Source: UBA6197 sp047638075 (GTDB lineage Bacteria > Pseudomonadota > Alphaproteobacteria > Rhodobacterales > Rhodobacteraceae). From it: a stretch of 64,000 nucleotides of DNA. Below, piece by piece: positions 34,109 to 42,919 of the stretch. Position 1 is the stretch's first letter. Each line of letters starts with the position of its first letter. The notes below the pieces were generated by a model that was given only the letters and a program-made list of their open reading frames with translations, was not told where the DNA came from and did no database searches. Both the position numbers and the translations under genes were made by a program. Location: contig NZ_JBLJBV010000029.1 of NCBI RefSeq assembly GCF_047638075.1, positions 1-64,000 of the forward strand. The letters are read 5' to 3'.

Positions 34109-35401
34109 ATGAGCATGGGGGAAGACGCACGCAAAGCGGCGCTGGGGCTGATCCTGGGCGTTACCGAACACGCGCAGCCCTTGTCTGACCAACTCGCCGC
34201 CGGCGATCTTGGCGGGCTACCTCCGGCTGAACGCGCCCGCGCCCAGCGGCTTGCCTTGGCCACGCTGCGCCACCTGGGCCGCGCCGATGCGGTTCTTAAA
34301 AAGCTGATGCGTCGCGCGCCGCCGCCTGACGTTCAGGCGCTGTTGCGCCTTGCGACGGTCGAAATGCTGGAAGAGGGTGCAGCACCGCACGGTGTGGTGA
34401 ACGATGCGGTGACGATCGCGCGCACCGGCGGCCCGCGGACCGACAGCTTCACCGCGCTGATCAATGCGGTGCTGCGCAAGGTGGCTGAAACCGACCCCGC
34501 GACATGGGACAGCCTGCCGCCTCCGGCCTTGCCGGACTGGCTGCGGGGGCGGCTGATGTCGGCTTGGGGCAAACAGACAACGATGCGGATCGAGGCGGCC
34601 CACCTGCGCGCCGCCCCCTTGGACGTTACTCCAAAATCCGCCGATACCGCGCCCGAACTGGCCGAGGCGCTAGGCGCCACGCTGTTGCCCACCGGCAGCC
34701 TGCGGCTGGCCGCACGGGGGCAGGTGTCGGATCTGCCGGGCTTTGCCGAAGGGGCGTGGTGGGTGCAAGATGCCGCCGCTGCCCTTGCCGCCAGAATCCT
34801 CGCCCCCGCAGCGGGTGCGCGCACCCTGGATCTGTGCGCCGCGCCGGGCGGCAAGACGCTGCAACTTGCGGCGATGGGCGCTGATGTGACGGCGCTGGAC
34901 ATCTCCTCTCCACGCGCCCAGCGGATCGCAGAGAATCTGGCCCGCTGCGGCCTGTCCGCCCGTATTGTCACCGATGATGCGCTGCATTGGCAGCCCGATG
35001 CACCTTTTGAGGCGATTCTTCTGGATGCGCCCTGTTCCGCCACGGGCACGGTGCGACGCCACCCCGACGTGCCCTATGCAAAAGACCCACGGTCCTTACG
35101 CGAGCTGTTTGCGCTGCAAGCCCAGATGTTGGACCGCGCGCTTGACATGTTGGCGCCAAATGGGCGGCTGGTCTATTGCACCTGTTCGCTTTTGCCCGAA
35201 GAGGGCGAGGCGCAGATTGCCGCGGCCCTGACCCGCCACCCCGGCCTGCGCACCCAGCCGGGCGCTCTCGCCCTGCCGGGCATCGACCCGGAATGGATCA
35301 CCGCCGAGGGCGGCTTGCGCCTGCGCCCCGACTATTGGCCCGAAACCGGCGGCATGGACGGATTCTATATCGCCTGTCTTACGCGTGACCTTGCCGGGTA
35401 G
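34109..35401 (+). CDS. rsmB: 16S rRNA (cytosine-967-C5)-methyltransferase RsmB-like
   Basis: A 430-residue RsmB-type enzyme. A NusB-like N-terminal RNA-binding domain (about 1-140) is followed by a SAM-dependent methyltransferase. SAM binding is in LDLCAAPGGKTLQLA, motif IV is DAPCSATGTVRRHPD with a conserved Cys, and motif VI, VYCTCSLLPEEGE, carries the catalytic Cys. The ATG at 34109 is family-consistent; the frame is open upstream but there is no better start, and a second ATG lies two codons in. It is followed by a heparinase-family gene 95 bases downstream. Confidence 0.95.
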   Translation: MSMGEDARKAALGLILGVTEHAQPLSDQLAAGDLGGLPPAERARAQRLALATLRHLGRADAVLKKLMRRAPPPDVQALLRLATVEMLEEGAAPHGVVNDAVTIARTGGPRTDSFTALINAVLRKVAETDPATWDSLPPPALPDWLRGRLMSAWGKQTTMRIEAAHLRAAPLDVTPKSADTAPELAEALGATLLPTGSLRLAARGQVSDLPGFAEGAWWVQDAAAALAARILAPAAGARTLDLCAAPGGKTLQLAAMGADVTALDISSPRAQRIAENLARCGLSARIVTDDALHWQPDAPFEAILLDAPCSATGTVRRHPDVPYAKDPRSLRELFALQAQMLDRALDMLAPNGRLVYCTCSLLPEEGEAQIAAALTRHPGLRTQPGALALPGIDPEWITAEGGLRLRPDYWPETGGMDGFYIACLTRDLAG

Positions 35402-35496
35402 TGCCACTTCTGCGGTGACAGTCCTTTCAGGCCCGACTATGGTGCCCCCGAAACCGACGTTATAAAAAGCGGTGGCGTCGCAATATCCGGGGCAGC

Positions 35497-37320
35497 ATGG
35501 CACGGCAGGCATCATTCGGGGGCAGAACGACGGCAGTGGCGGCGGGCAGTTGGCCCGACCGCAAGACACGCCTGTTCAACCGCCTTGCTGCCATGCGCGC
35601 CGCCCGCGCCCGCCCCGCCACCGGATTTGTCAGCCAGCCCGAGCCCCGGACCATTGGATCATTTGCGCGGGGGCGGCAACTTATCGCCGGCAATTTCCTG
35701 TTTGCCGGATTTCTGATCGAAGGCCCCGGCAAAACACTGTGGGACTTGCCGATGCCCGATCCCAGCTTTGAAGAGGCGCTACATGGCAATGCCTGGCTGG
35801 ATGATCTTGCCGCTGTGGGCGACCGCGCGGCACGCGACCGTGCGCAGACCTGGGTCTTTGACTGGATCACCCATTTTGGCGCAGGCAAAGGGCCGGGCTG
35901 GACGCCGGATCTGACCGGGCGGCGCCTGATCCGCTGGATCAACAACGCACTGTTGCTGCTGAATGGGCAAAACCGCGCCGCCGCCGATGCGTTTTTCCGC
36001 AGTCTTGGCCAACAGACCATCTTTCTTGCGCGGCGCTGGAAAGCGGCCAGCCCCGGCCTGCCGCGATTCGAAGCGCTGACAGGTCTGATCTACGCGGGTC
36101 TTGCCCTGACCGGGATGGAGCGCCACGTTGCCGCCGCCGCAAGCGCACTGGCCCATGAATGCAACACCCAGATTGATGCCGAAGGCGGCATCCCCACCCG
36201 CAACCCCGAAGAATTACTGGAGGTATTCACCCTTCTGACCTGGGCCGCCGCGGCCCTGTCCGAGGCCGGGCGCACGCCCTCGGCCGCGCATCTGGCGGCG
36301 ATCGGGCGTATCGCCCCCACCTTGCGCACCCTTCGCCACGCCGACGGCGGCCTGGCGCGGTTTCATGGCGGTGGGCGTGGCCAGGAAGGACGGCTGGACC
36401 AGGCATTGGCAGCAGCAGGCGTGCGGGCGGTGCTTTCTGACGGGCTGGCGATGGGGTTTGCCCGGTTGCACGGGGGGCGCACCACGCTGATTGTTGACGC
36501 GGCGGTTCCGCCATCGGGGCCCGCCTCGGCCAATGCTCACGCATCTACTTTGGCGTTGGAACTGACCTCGGGGCGGCGACCGCTGGTTGTCAATTGCGGC
36601 TCGGGGGCGTCCTTTGGCCGCGATTGGCACCGCGCAGGCCGGGCAACCCCCAGCCATTCAACGCTGGGCATCGTTGGCTTTTCCTCGTCACGCCTTGGCC
36701 CTGACGGCATGTTGGGCAGTGCCAGCCGAGGGTATTTAAGCGATATTCCGTCCGAGGTCTGGGCCCAGCAAGAACAGACCGAAGATGGCCCCCGGCTTTT
36801 GTGCGGGCATAATGGCTATGCCGCCACCCACGGAATGACCCATATGCGCGACCTCATGCTATCGCCCGATGGCCGGACGTTGAAAGGCGAAGATACGCTT
36901 GGCGCAATGACCAGCGAGGATCGCAAGCGGTTTGAAGTGATCATGGACCGTTCGGGCCTGCAGGGGATAGCGTTTGATATCCGCTTTCATCTGCATCCCG
37001 ACGTGGATGCGGCGCTGGATATGGGGGGCGCCGCCGTGTCGATGGTGCTCAAATCCGGTGAAATATGGGTGTTTCGGCATGACGGCGCGGCGACTATGTC
37101 TCTGGAGCCCTCGGTTTTTCTGGAAAAGGGGCGGCTGCGGCCGCGTGCCGCGCGCCAGATCGTTCTGTCCGGGCGGGTTCTGGACTATGCGTGCCAGATT
37201 GGCTGGACCTTGGCCAAGGCACAAGATACCCCCGCTGCCATCCGCGATCTTGAAACCGCAACTTTTGACGACACCGACGCACCCCCGAAACTGACTGAGC
37301 CAAAGGACCATTCCCAGTGA
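35497..37320 (+). CDS. Heparinase II/III family protein
   Basis: A 607-residue heparinase II/III-like protein. An alpha/alpha-toroid N-terminal part includes WVFDWITHFGAGKGPGWTPD, RRLIRWINNALLLL and HECNTQIDAEGGIPTRNPEELLEVF. The C-terminal beta-sheet domain is marked by NCGSGASFGRDWHRAGRATPSHSTL. No signal peptide is seen, which is usual for this rsmB-purH-linked alphaproteobacterial subgroup. Polysaccharide lyase activity is possible, but the substrate is unknown. The stop overlaps the purH GTG start by four bases, so it sits in an operon with purH. Confidence 0.9.
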   Translation: MARQASFGGRTTAVAAGSWPDRKTRLFNRLAAMRAARARPATGFVSQPEPRTIGSFARGRQLIAGNFLFAGFLIEGPGKTLWDLPMPDPSFEEALHGNAWLDDLAAVGDRAARDRAQTWVFDWITHFGAGKGPGWTPDLTGRRLIRWINNALLLLNGQNRAAADAFFRSLGQQTIFLARRWKAASPGLPRFEALTGLIYAGLALTGMERHVAAAASALAHECNTQIDAEGGIPTRNPEELLEVFTLLTWAAAALSEAGRTPSAAHLAAIGRIAPTLRTLRHADGGLARFHGGGRGQEGRLDQALAAAGVRAVLSDGLAMGFARLHGGRTTLIVDAAVPPSGPASANAHASTLALELTSGRRPLVVNCGSGASFGRDWHRAGRATPSHSTLGIVGFSSSRLGPDGMLGSASRGYLSDIPSEVWAQQEQTEDGPRLLCGHNGYAATHGMTHMRDLMLSPDGRTLKGEDTLGAMTSEDRKRFEVIMDRSGLQGIAFDIRFHLHPDVDAALDMGGAAVSMVLKSGEIWVFRHDGAATMSLEPSVFLEKGRLRPRAARQIVLSGRVLDYACQIGWTLAKAQDTPAAIRDLETATFDDTDAPPKLTEPKDHSQ

Positions 37321-38903
37321 CCAATCTCGTCCCCCTTCGCCGCGCGCTGATTTCCGTATCCGACAAGACCGGGCTGATCGAATTTGCAAGATCATTGGCC
37401 GCACGGGGTGTCGAAATCCTGTCAACCGGCGGTACCGCCTTGGCGCTGCGCACGGCAGGCGTGCGTGTGAAGGACGTGGCCGAGGTGACAGGCTTTCCCG
37501 AAATGATGGATGGCCGTGTGAAAACCCTGCATCCGGCGGTGCATGGCGGGCTTTTGGCGCTGCGCGATGATGTCGAACACCAGGTTGCCATGGCAGCCCA
37601 TGGGATCGAGCCGATCGACCTGCTGATCGTCAACCTTTACCCGTTTGAAGAGACCGTGGCGAAGGGCGGCGATTATGCCGACTGTATTGAAAATATCGAC
37701 ATCGGCGGCCCCGCGATGATCCGCGCGGCCGCCAAGAACCATGCCTTTGTCGCAACGGTCGTTGACGTGCAGGATTATGATGCCCTGCTGGCGGAATTGG
37801 ACAAGAACGATGACCGTACCTCATTGGTTTTCCGCCAGCGGCAGGCGCAGATAGCCTACGCCCGTACAGCGGCCTATGACGCAGCAGTCAGCACCTGGAT
37901 GGCAACGATAATCGGAGAAGAAACTCCACGCCGCCGTGCCTTTGCCGGAACACTTGCCCAGACGCTGCGCTACGGCGAAAATCCGCATCAGTCAGCAGCG
38001 TTCTATCTGGACGGATCAAACCGCCCGGGCGTGGCCACGGCCAAACAGTGGCAGGGCAAAGAGCTCAGTTATAACAACATCAACGATACCGACGCGGCGT
38101 TTGAGCTGGTATCAGAATTTGCCGGGCAAGGGCCCGCGGTGGCGATCATCAAACACGCCAACCCCTGCGGTGTGGCACAAGGCAAAACCCTGCTTGAGGC
38201 ATATAAGCGGGCTTATGACTGTGACCGCACATCGGCATTCGGCGGTATCATCGCGCTGAACCAAAAGCTGGACGCGGCGACGGCCGAAGAAATCTGCAAC
38301 ATCTTCACCGAGGTTGTCATCGCCCCCGATGCCGACCCCGCCGCCCGCGAAATCTTTGCTGCCAAGAAAAACCTGCGCTTGCTGACCACCGGCGCACTGG
38401 CAAATCCGCTAAGCGATGTGCTGACCTACCGCCAGGTCGGCGGCGGGTTCCTGGTGCAGGGCAAGGACAATGGCACGATAACGCGTGCCGACCTGAAAGT
38501 GGTAACTAAACGCGCGCCCAGCGAACAGGAACTGACCGACCTGCTGTTTGCCTGGAAGGTAGCCAAGCACGTCAAATCGAACGCGATCATCTACGTCAAG
38601 GACGGTGCAACCGTTGGCGTGGGCGCAGGCCAGATGAGCCGCGTCGACAGCACCCGCATCGCTGCCCGAAAAGCCCAGGACATGGCTGAGGCGCTGGGCC
38701 TGTCCTCGCCCCTGACCCAAGGGGCTGTCGTCGCTTCGGACGCGTTCTTCCCCTTTGCTGACGGCCTGATTACCGCCGCCGAGGCGGGAGCCACCGCCCT
38801 GATTCAGCCCGGCGGCTCAATGCGTGACGCCGAAGTGATCGCGGCCGCCGATGCGGCGGGTCTGGCAATGGTCTTTACCGGGATACGGCATTTCCGCCAC
38901 TGA
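37317..38903 (+). CDS. purH: Bifunctional AICAR transformylase / IMP cyclohydrolase
   Basis: PurH catalyses the last two steps of IMP synthesis. The 528 residues start at GTG 37317 inside the upstream stop (GTGA), giving MTNLVPLRRALISVSDKTGL. The IMP cyclohydrolase domain (about 1-195) has GVEILSTGGTA and RVKTLHPAVHGGLLALRD. The transformylase domain (about 200-528) has RYGENPHQSAAFY, the IIKHANPCGVAQG catalytic Lys-His, and the C-terminal QPGGSMRDAEVIAAAD and MVFTGIRHFRH. A conspicuous palindrome follows the stop. Confidence 0.97.
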   Translation: MTNLVPLRRALISVSDKTGLIEFARSLAARGVEILSTGGTALALRTAGVRVKDVAEVTGFPEMMDGRVKTLHPAVHGGLLALRDDVEHQVAMAAHGIEPIDLLIVNLYPFEETVAKGGDYADCIENIDIGGPAMIRAAAKNHAFVATVVDVQDYDALLAELDKNDDRTSLVFRQRQAQIAYARTAAYDAAVSTWMATIIGEETPRRRAFAGTLAQTLRYGENPHQSAAFYLDGSNRPGVATAKQWQGKELSYNNINDTDAAFELVSEFAGQGPAVAIIKHANPCGVAQGKTLLEAYKRAYDCDRTSAFGGIIALNQKLDAATAEEICNIFTEVVIAPDADPAAREIFAAKKNLRLLTTGALANPLSDVLTYRQVGGGFLVQGKDNGTITRADLKVVTKRAPSEQELTDLLFAWKVAKHVKSNAIIYVKDGATVGVGAGQMSRVDSTRIAARKAQDMAEALGLSSPLTQGAVVASDAFFPFADGLITAAEAGATALIQPGGSMRDAEVIAAADAAGLAMVFTGIRHFRH

Positions 38904-38909
38904 TGATTC

Positions 38910-38996
38910 GGCTTTTCGTTGGCGCAAATACTCCCGCCGGAGGCCCTACCTTGCAAAAGACGCCTCCGGCGGGAGTATTTGCGCCAACGAAAAGCC
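38910..38996. repeat. Palindromic repeat, copy B (perfect 35-bp stem)
   Basis: A perfect inverted repeat with 35-base arms (38910-38944 and 38962-38996) and a 17-base loop, seven bases after the purH stop and 23 bases before the lspA ATG. The inner AAATACTCCCGCCGGAGGC is shared with copy A (1063-1141). The outer arm GGCTTTTCGTTGGCGC differs from copy A but is matched by its own complement, so each copy keeps a full stem. It would form a very stable RNA hairpin and could end the purH transcript or insulate lspA. Confidence 0.93.
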
Positions 38997-39019
38997 AAAG
39001 TGAATATATGGAGGCGTTC

Positions 39020-39511
39020 ATGCGACTTGCGGCAAAGGTAACGGCGACGATCATGGCCGTGGATCAAGTGTCGAAATACGTCGTGGTTCATGTTCTCGGG
39101 TTGGATCGCAAACTGACTATTGACGTATTTCCGCCTTGGGTAAATTTTCGTATGGCGTGGAATCAGGGCGTGAATTTCGGCCTGTTTTCAGGGCAAAGCG
39201 ACTGGACACGCTGGGGGTTGATCCTGCTGGCGCTGGGAATATCGGTCTGGGTTTGGCTTTGGGTGCGGCGCGAGGCGCATTCAAGACTGGTTCAGGTCTC
39301 GGCGGGGCTGTTGGTCGGTGGGGCGTTGGGCAATGTGGTGGACCGGCTGCTTTACGGGGCAGTGGCAGATTTTCTGAACCTGTCGGTGCCCGGAATCGAT
39401 AATCCCTATTCGTTCAATGTCGCTGATATTGCGATTTTCGCCGGGGCGGCGGGGCTGGTTTTTTTCGCTGGGCGCAACGATGCAAGCCCGGCCAAGGCCC
39501 GCAAGCGCTAA
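39020..39511 (+). CDS. lspA: Lipoprotein signal peptidase (signal peptidase II)
   Basis: LspA removes signal peptides from prolipoproteins in the inner membrane. The 163-residue protein has four transmembrane helices, the MAVDQVSKYVV entry motif, the NQGVNFGLFSG segment, and the catalytic aspartates in GNVVDRLLYGAVADFL and FNVADIAIFAG. GGAGG at 39010-39014, five bases from the ATG, fixes the start at 39020; an ATG at 39008 is too close to any ribosome-binding site. The window holds many lipoprotein substrates (PqiC, a FAS1 lipoprotein, the I78 proteins and DUF3035). Confidence 0.95.
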   Translation: MRLAAKVTATIMAVDQVSKYVVVHVLGLDRKLTIDVFPPWVNFRMAWNQGVNFGLFSGQSDWTRWGLILLALGISVWVWLWVRREAHSRLVQVSAGLLVGGALGNVVDRLLYGAVADFLNLSVPGIDNPYSFNVADIAIFAGAAGLVFFAGRNDASPAKARKR

Positions 39512-39596
39512 GTGGTTGGGCATAAGTCTTGGTTTCCCTCGTGACGCGCGCAAACTCTTGCGTTAAGACGGGGGCATATTGGTGAGGGAGTGGCGC

Positions 39597-40139
39597 ATGC
39601 GGGCGAAAATCGGCACTTTTGGGGCGCTTGCGGTGGCGGCCTTGATGCTTGCCGCCTGTGGTAGTGACAAGCAGCCGCAGCTGATGAACCTGCGGTCTAC
39701 CACGGCGGGGCCGGATGAATTCGGTATCCTGCCGACCAAGCCCTTGCAGATGCCGCAGGATCTGGCCGATTTACCTACCCCAACGCCGGGGGGCACCAGC
39801 ATCACTGACCCCACACCAGAGGCAGACGCAGTGGCGGCCCTGGGCGGCAATCCTGCGGCTTTGGCGCGCAGGGGCATTGGCGCGGGTGACGGGGCTTTGG
39901 TTGCGCAAGCGGGCCGTTTTGGCACCTCGGCGGCGATCCGTGACCAGTTGGCCGCCGAAGATCTGGAATACCGCCGCAAAAACGATGGCCGGCTGATGGA
40001 ACGTCTGTTCAGTGTAAACGTATATTTCAAGGCCTATGCCCCGATGGCGCTGGATCAGCACGCCGAGTTGGAGCGTTGGCGCAAGGTTGGCGCGCGCACA
40101 CCTGCGGCGCCGCCGCCGGCCAAATTGCTGAATCCGTAA
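39597..40139 (+). CDS. DUF3035 lipoprotein
   Basis: A 180-residue predicted lipoprotein: signal region with lipobox LAAC (about residues 18-21), then the DUF3035 domain. It is mostly low-complexity and polar, with Pro/Thr segments and a C-terminal charged helix. The family is restricted mainly to Rhodobacterales-type alphaproteobacteria and often follows lspA, as here. Function is unknown. GGGAG precedes the ATG at 39597. Confidence 0.87.
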   Translation: MRAKIGTFGALAVAALMLAACGSDKQPQLMNLRSTTAGPDEFGILPTKPLQMPQDLADLPTPTPGGTSITDPTPEADAVAALGGNPAALARRGIGAGDGALVAQAGRFGTSAAIRDQLAAEDLEYRRKNDGRLMERLFSVNVYFKAYAPMALDQHAELERWRKVGARTPAAPPPAKLLNP

Positions 40140-40212
40140 TCAACTCCGCGTCAGATGGGTTGATCCCGGCACGCCATGGCGTAGCTATGGGGCGCATTCC
40201 CCGGAGGTTTAC

Positions 40213-41553
40213 ATGTTCCGACCGATTCTGATGCTTGGGCTTTTGGCCGCATTCAGCCTTCCTGCTAACGCCGAAAACGTGACCCATTTTATCCTGCCCA
40301 ACGGGCTTGAGGCCATCGTGATCGAGGATCATCGCGCCCCGGTCGTGGTGCAGATGGTCTGGTACAAGGCAGGATCCGCCGATGAGCAGCGTGGTAAATC
40401 GGGGGTTGCGCATTTTCTGGAGCACCTGATGTTCAAGGGCACCGATGACCTCGCGCCCGGCGAACTTTCAAAGGTAGTCGAGGCCAATGGCGGGTCCGAT
40501 AACGCCTTCACCTCTTACGACTACACCGCCTATTACCAGCGCATCAGCGCTGATCGGCTGGAACTGGTCATGCGGATGGAGGCGGACCGAATGCGCGATC
40601 TGATCCTGTCGGAAGATGACTGGCAGACCGAACGCGAGGTGATCATCGAAGAGCGCAACCAGCGCACCGATAGCGACCCTGCCGCAATTTTCGGTGAACA
40701 ACGCCGGGCTGCGCAGTACCTCAATAGCCCCTATGGCACGCCCGTTATCGGGTGGCGCCATGAGATGGAGCAGTTGACCCGTGACGATGCTTTGGCGTGG
40801 TATCGGCGCTATTACGCCCCCAATAATGCGGTTTTGGTGGTGGCGGGCGATGTGCAGCCCGATCAGGTGAAGGCGCTGGCGGAACAATACTACGGCCCGC
40901 TGGCCCCTACGCCCGATCTTGGCCCCCGCCAACGCGCGCAAGAACCGCCGCAATTGGCGGAACGGCGCATGACCTTTGCCGACCCGCGTGTAGCCCAGCC
41001 GTATGTCACCCGCAGCTACCTGGCCCCCGAACGTGACCCCGGCGATCAGGCGCAAGCCGCTGCACTGACCGTTCTGGCCCAGGTACTGGGCGGCAATGGT
41101 GCGACCTCGGTTCTGGGCAAGGCGCTGATGTTTGGCACGCCCAAGGCCCTTTACGTTGGCGCGGGCTATGACGGCATGGCGATTGACGACACCACGTTCA
41201 ATCTGTTTGTCGTTCCCGCCGAAGGCGTGTCACTGCAACAGGCTGAAGACGCGATGGATGCCACTTTGGCCAAATTCATGGATGAGGGTGTAGACCCCGC
41301 GCAATTCGCCCGGATCAAGACCCAGATCACCGCAGGCGAGATTTACGCCCTGGACCAGGTACAGGGCCTTGCCCAGCGCTATGGCGAGGCGCTGGCCAGC
41401 GGGCTGACGGTGGACGATGTGAAAGGCTGGCCCGATGCGCTGCGCGCCGTGACCGAGGCCGACGTGATGACCGCCGCGAAAGATGTCTTTGACCGCCGCC
41501 GCGCCGTGACCGGCTGGCTGTCGCAACCTGCCGCTGTGGAGGTCACGCAATGA
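40213..41553 (+). CDS. M16-family zinc metallopeptidase (active subunit)
   Basis: A 446-residue periplasmic M16 (pitrilysin/PqqL) peptidase. A signal peptide (cleavage near ANAEN) precedes the inverted zinc motif HFLEH (H67, E70, H71). The distal glutamate lies in the EREVIIEER segment, and the second M16 domain has YVTRSYLAPERD and QVLGGNGATSVLGKAL. A GGAGG ribosome-binding site precedes the ATG. It overlaps the next gene by four bases. Such pairs work as heterodimers in which only one subunit binds zinc. Confidence 0.94.
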   Translation: MFRPILMLGLLAAFSLPANAENVTHFILPNGLEAIVIEDHRAPVVVQMVWYKAGSADEQRGKSGVAHFLEHLMFKGTDDLAPGELSKVVEANGGSDNAFTSYDYTAYYQRISADRLELVMRMEADRMRDLILSEDDWQTEREVIIEERNQRTDSDPAAIFGEQRRAAQYLNSPYGTPVIGWRHEMEQLTRDDALAWYRRYYAPNNAVLVVAGDVQPDQVKALAEQYYGPLAPTPDLGPRQRAQEPPQLAERRMTFADPRVAQPYVTRSYLAPERDPGDQAQAAALTVLAQVLGGNGATSVLGKALMFGTPKALYVGAGYDGMAIDDTTFNLFVVPAEGVSLQQAEDAMDATLAKFMDEGVDPAQFARIKTQITAGEIYALDQVQGLAQRYGEALASGLTVDDVKGWPDALRAVTEADVMTAAKDVFDRRRAVTGWLSQPAAVEVTQ

Positions 41554-42851
41554 TCCGTTTCGTTTTTGCGGCCCTGTTGGTGTTTGCTGCCCTGCCGGCG
41601 CGGGCGGTTGATATTCAATCAGTCACCTCCTCCGGCGGGATTACGGCGTGGCTGGTGGAAAGCCACGAGATTCCCTTTACCGCGCTTGAAATCCGCTTTC
41701 AGGGCGGTGCCAGCCTTGATGCGCCCGAAAAGCGCGGGGCGATCAACCTGATGACCGCTACACTCGAAGAAGGCGCCGGTGATCTGGACAGCCACGGCTT
41801 TGCCGAGGCGGCCGAGGCCTTGGCCGCGGGTTTTTCTTTCAACGTGTCGGATGATGTTCTGTCCGTTTCGGCCAAAATGCTGACTGAAAATCGCGATCAG
41901 GCCGTGGCGCTGTTGGGGCAGGCGCTGAATGCGCCACGGTTTGACCAAAGCGCGATTGACCGGGTGCGCGGGCAGGTGCTGTCGACTATTGCGTCAGACG
42001 CAAAAGACCCCGGCGCGATTGCGGGTGAAACTTTCGCCCGGCTGGCCTATGGCGACCATCCCTACGGCAGTTCAATCAACGGCACCGCCGATAGCGTGGC
42101 GGCCTTGACCCGCGACGATATCATTGAGGCGAAGGCGCGCGTGATGGCCCGTGACCGGATCTTTGTGTCGGCAGTGGGTGATATCACGCCCGAGGAACTG
42201 GGGGCGGTGCTGGATACGCTGCTGGGACCGCTGCCAGCGACCGGTGCGCCTATGCCACTGCGGGCGACGTTGGGTCTGACCGGCGGTGTGACGGTGGTTG
42301 ACTATGACAGCCCGCAATCCATGGTGCTGTTCGGGCAGGAAGGTCTTGCCATGGATGACCCTGACTTTTTCGCCGCCTATGTGCTGAATCAGGTGTTGGG
42401 TGGCGGCGGATTTTCATCGCGCCTGATGGATGAGGTGCGCGAAAAGCGCGGGCTGACCTACGGCGTTGCGTCCTATCTGGTGCCCAAGGATCTGGCCGAA
42501 ACGTGGCAGGGTTCGGTCGCGTCGGCCAATGAAAAGGTGGCCGAGGCGATTGCGGTGATCCGGGCGGAATGGGCGCGTATGGCGAAAGACGGCGTGACCG
42601 AGCAGGAACTGGACGAGGCCAAGACCTACCTGACCGGCGCCTATCCGCTGCGGTTTGATGGCAACGGGCCGATTGCCGATATTCTGGTGGGGATGCAGCT
42701 TTCCGATCTGCCCATTGATTACGTCAACACCCGCAACGCCAAGGTCGAGGCCGTTACCCGCGAAGACGTCGCCCGCGTGGCCGCGCGTCTGCTGGATGCT
42801 GACAGTTTGCGCTTTGTGGTGGTGGGTCGTCCGGTCGGGTTGACCAACTGA
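41550..42851 (+). CDS. M16-family peptidase-like protein (inactive subunit)
   Basis: A 433-residue partner of the previous gene, with signal peptide (cleavage near ARAVD) and two M16 domains. The zinc site is missing: where HxxEH should be it reads INLMTATLEEG. The C-terminal region keeps substrate-binding features such as the GFSSRLMDEVREKRGLTYGV segment. This is typical of the non-catalytic beta-like subunit. The ATG overlaps the upstream stop (ATGA), so expression is coupled. Confidence 0.93.
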   Translation: MIRFVFAALLVFAALPARAVDIQSVTSSGGITAWLVESHEIPFTALEIRFQGGASLDAPEKRGAINLMTATLEEGAGDLDSHGFAEAAEALAAGFSFNVSDDVLSVSAKMLTENRDQAVALLGQALNAPRFDQSAIDRVRGQVLSTIASDAKDPGAIAGETFARLAYGDHPYGSSINGTADSVAALTRDDIIEAKARVMARDRIFVSAVGDITPEELGAVLDTLLGPLPATGAPMPLRATLGLTGGVTVVDYDSPQSMVLFGQEGLAMDDPDFFAAYVLNQVLGGGGFSSRLMDEVREKRGLTYGVASYLVPKDLAETWQGSVASANEKVAEAIAVIRAEWARMAKDGVTEQELDEAKTYLTGAYPLRFDGNGPIADILVGMQLSDLPIDYVNTRNAKVEAVTREDVARVAARLLDADSLRFVVVGRPVGLTN

Positions 42852-42855
42852 TATG

Positions 42856-42877
42856 CGGGGCGCGAAGGGCAGCCCCG
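42856..42877 (+). terminator. Hairpin after the M16 pair
   Basis: CGGGGC / GCCCCG, a perfect 6-bp stem with a ten-base loop, lies four bases past the M16 stop. Only a weak T-containing tract follows. Confidence 0.4.
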
Positions 42878-42919
42878 AATCTATAGCCTCTGTTCCGGCT
42901 TTGTGCTAACCCTAGTGGC

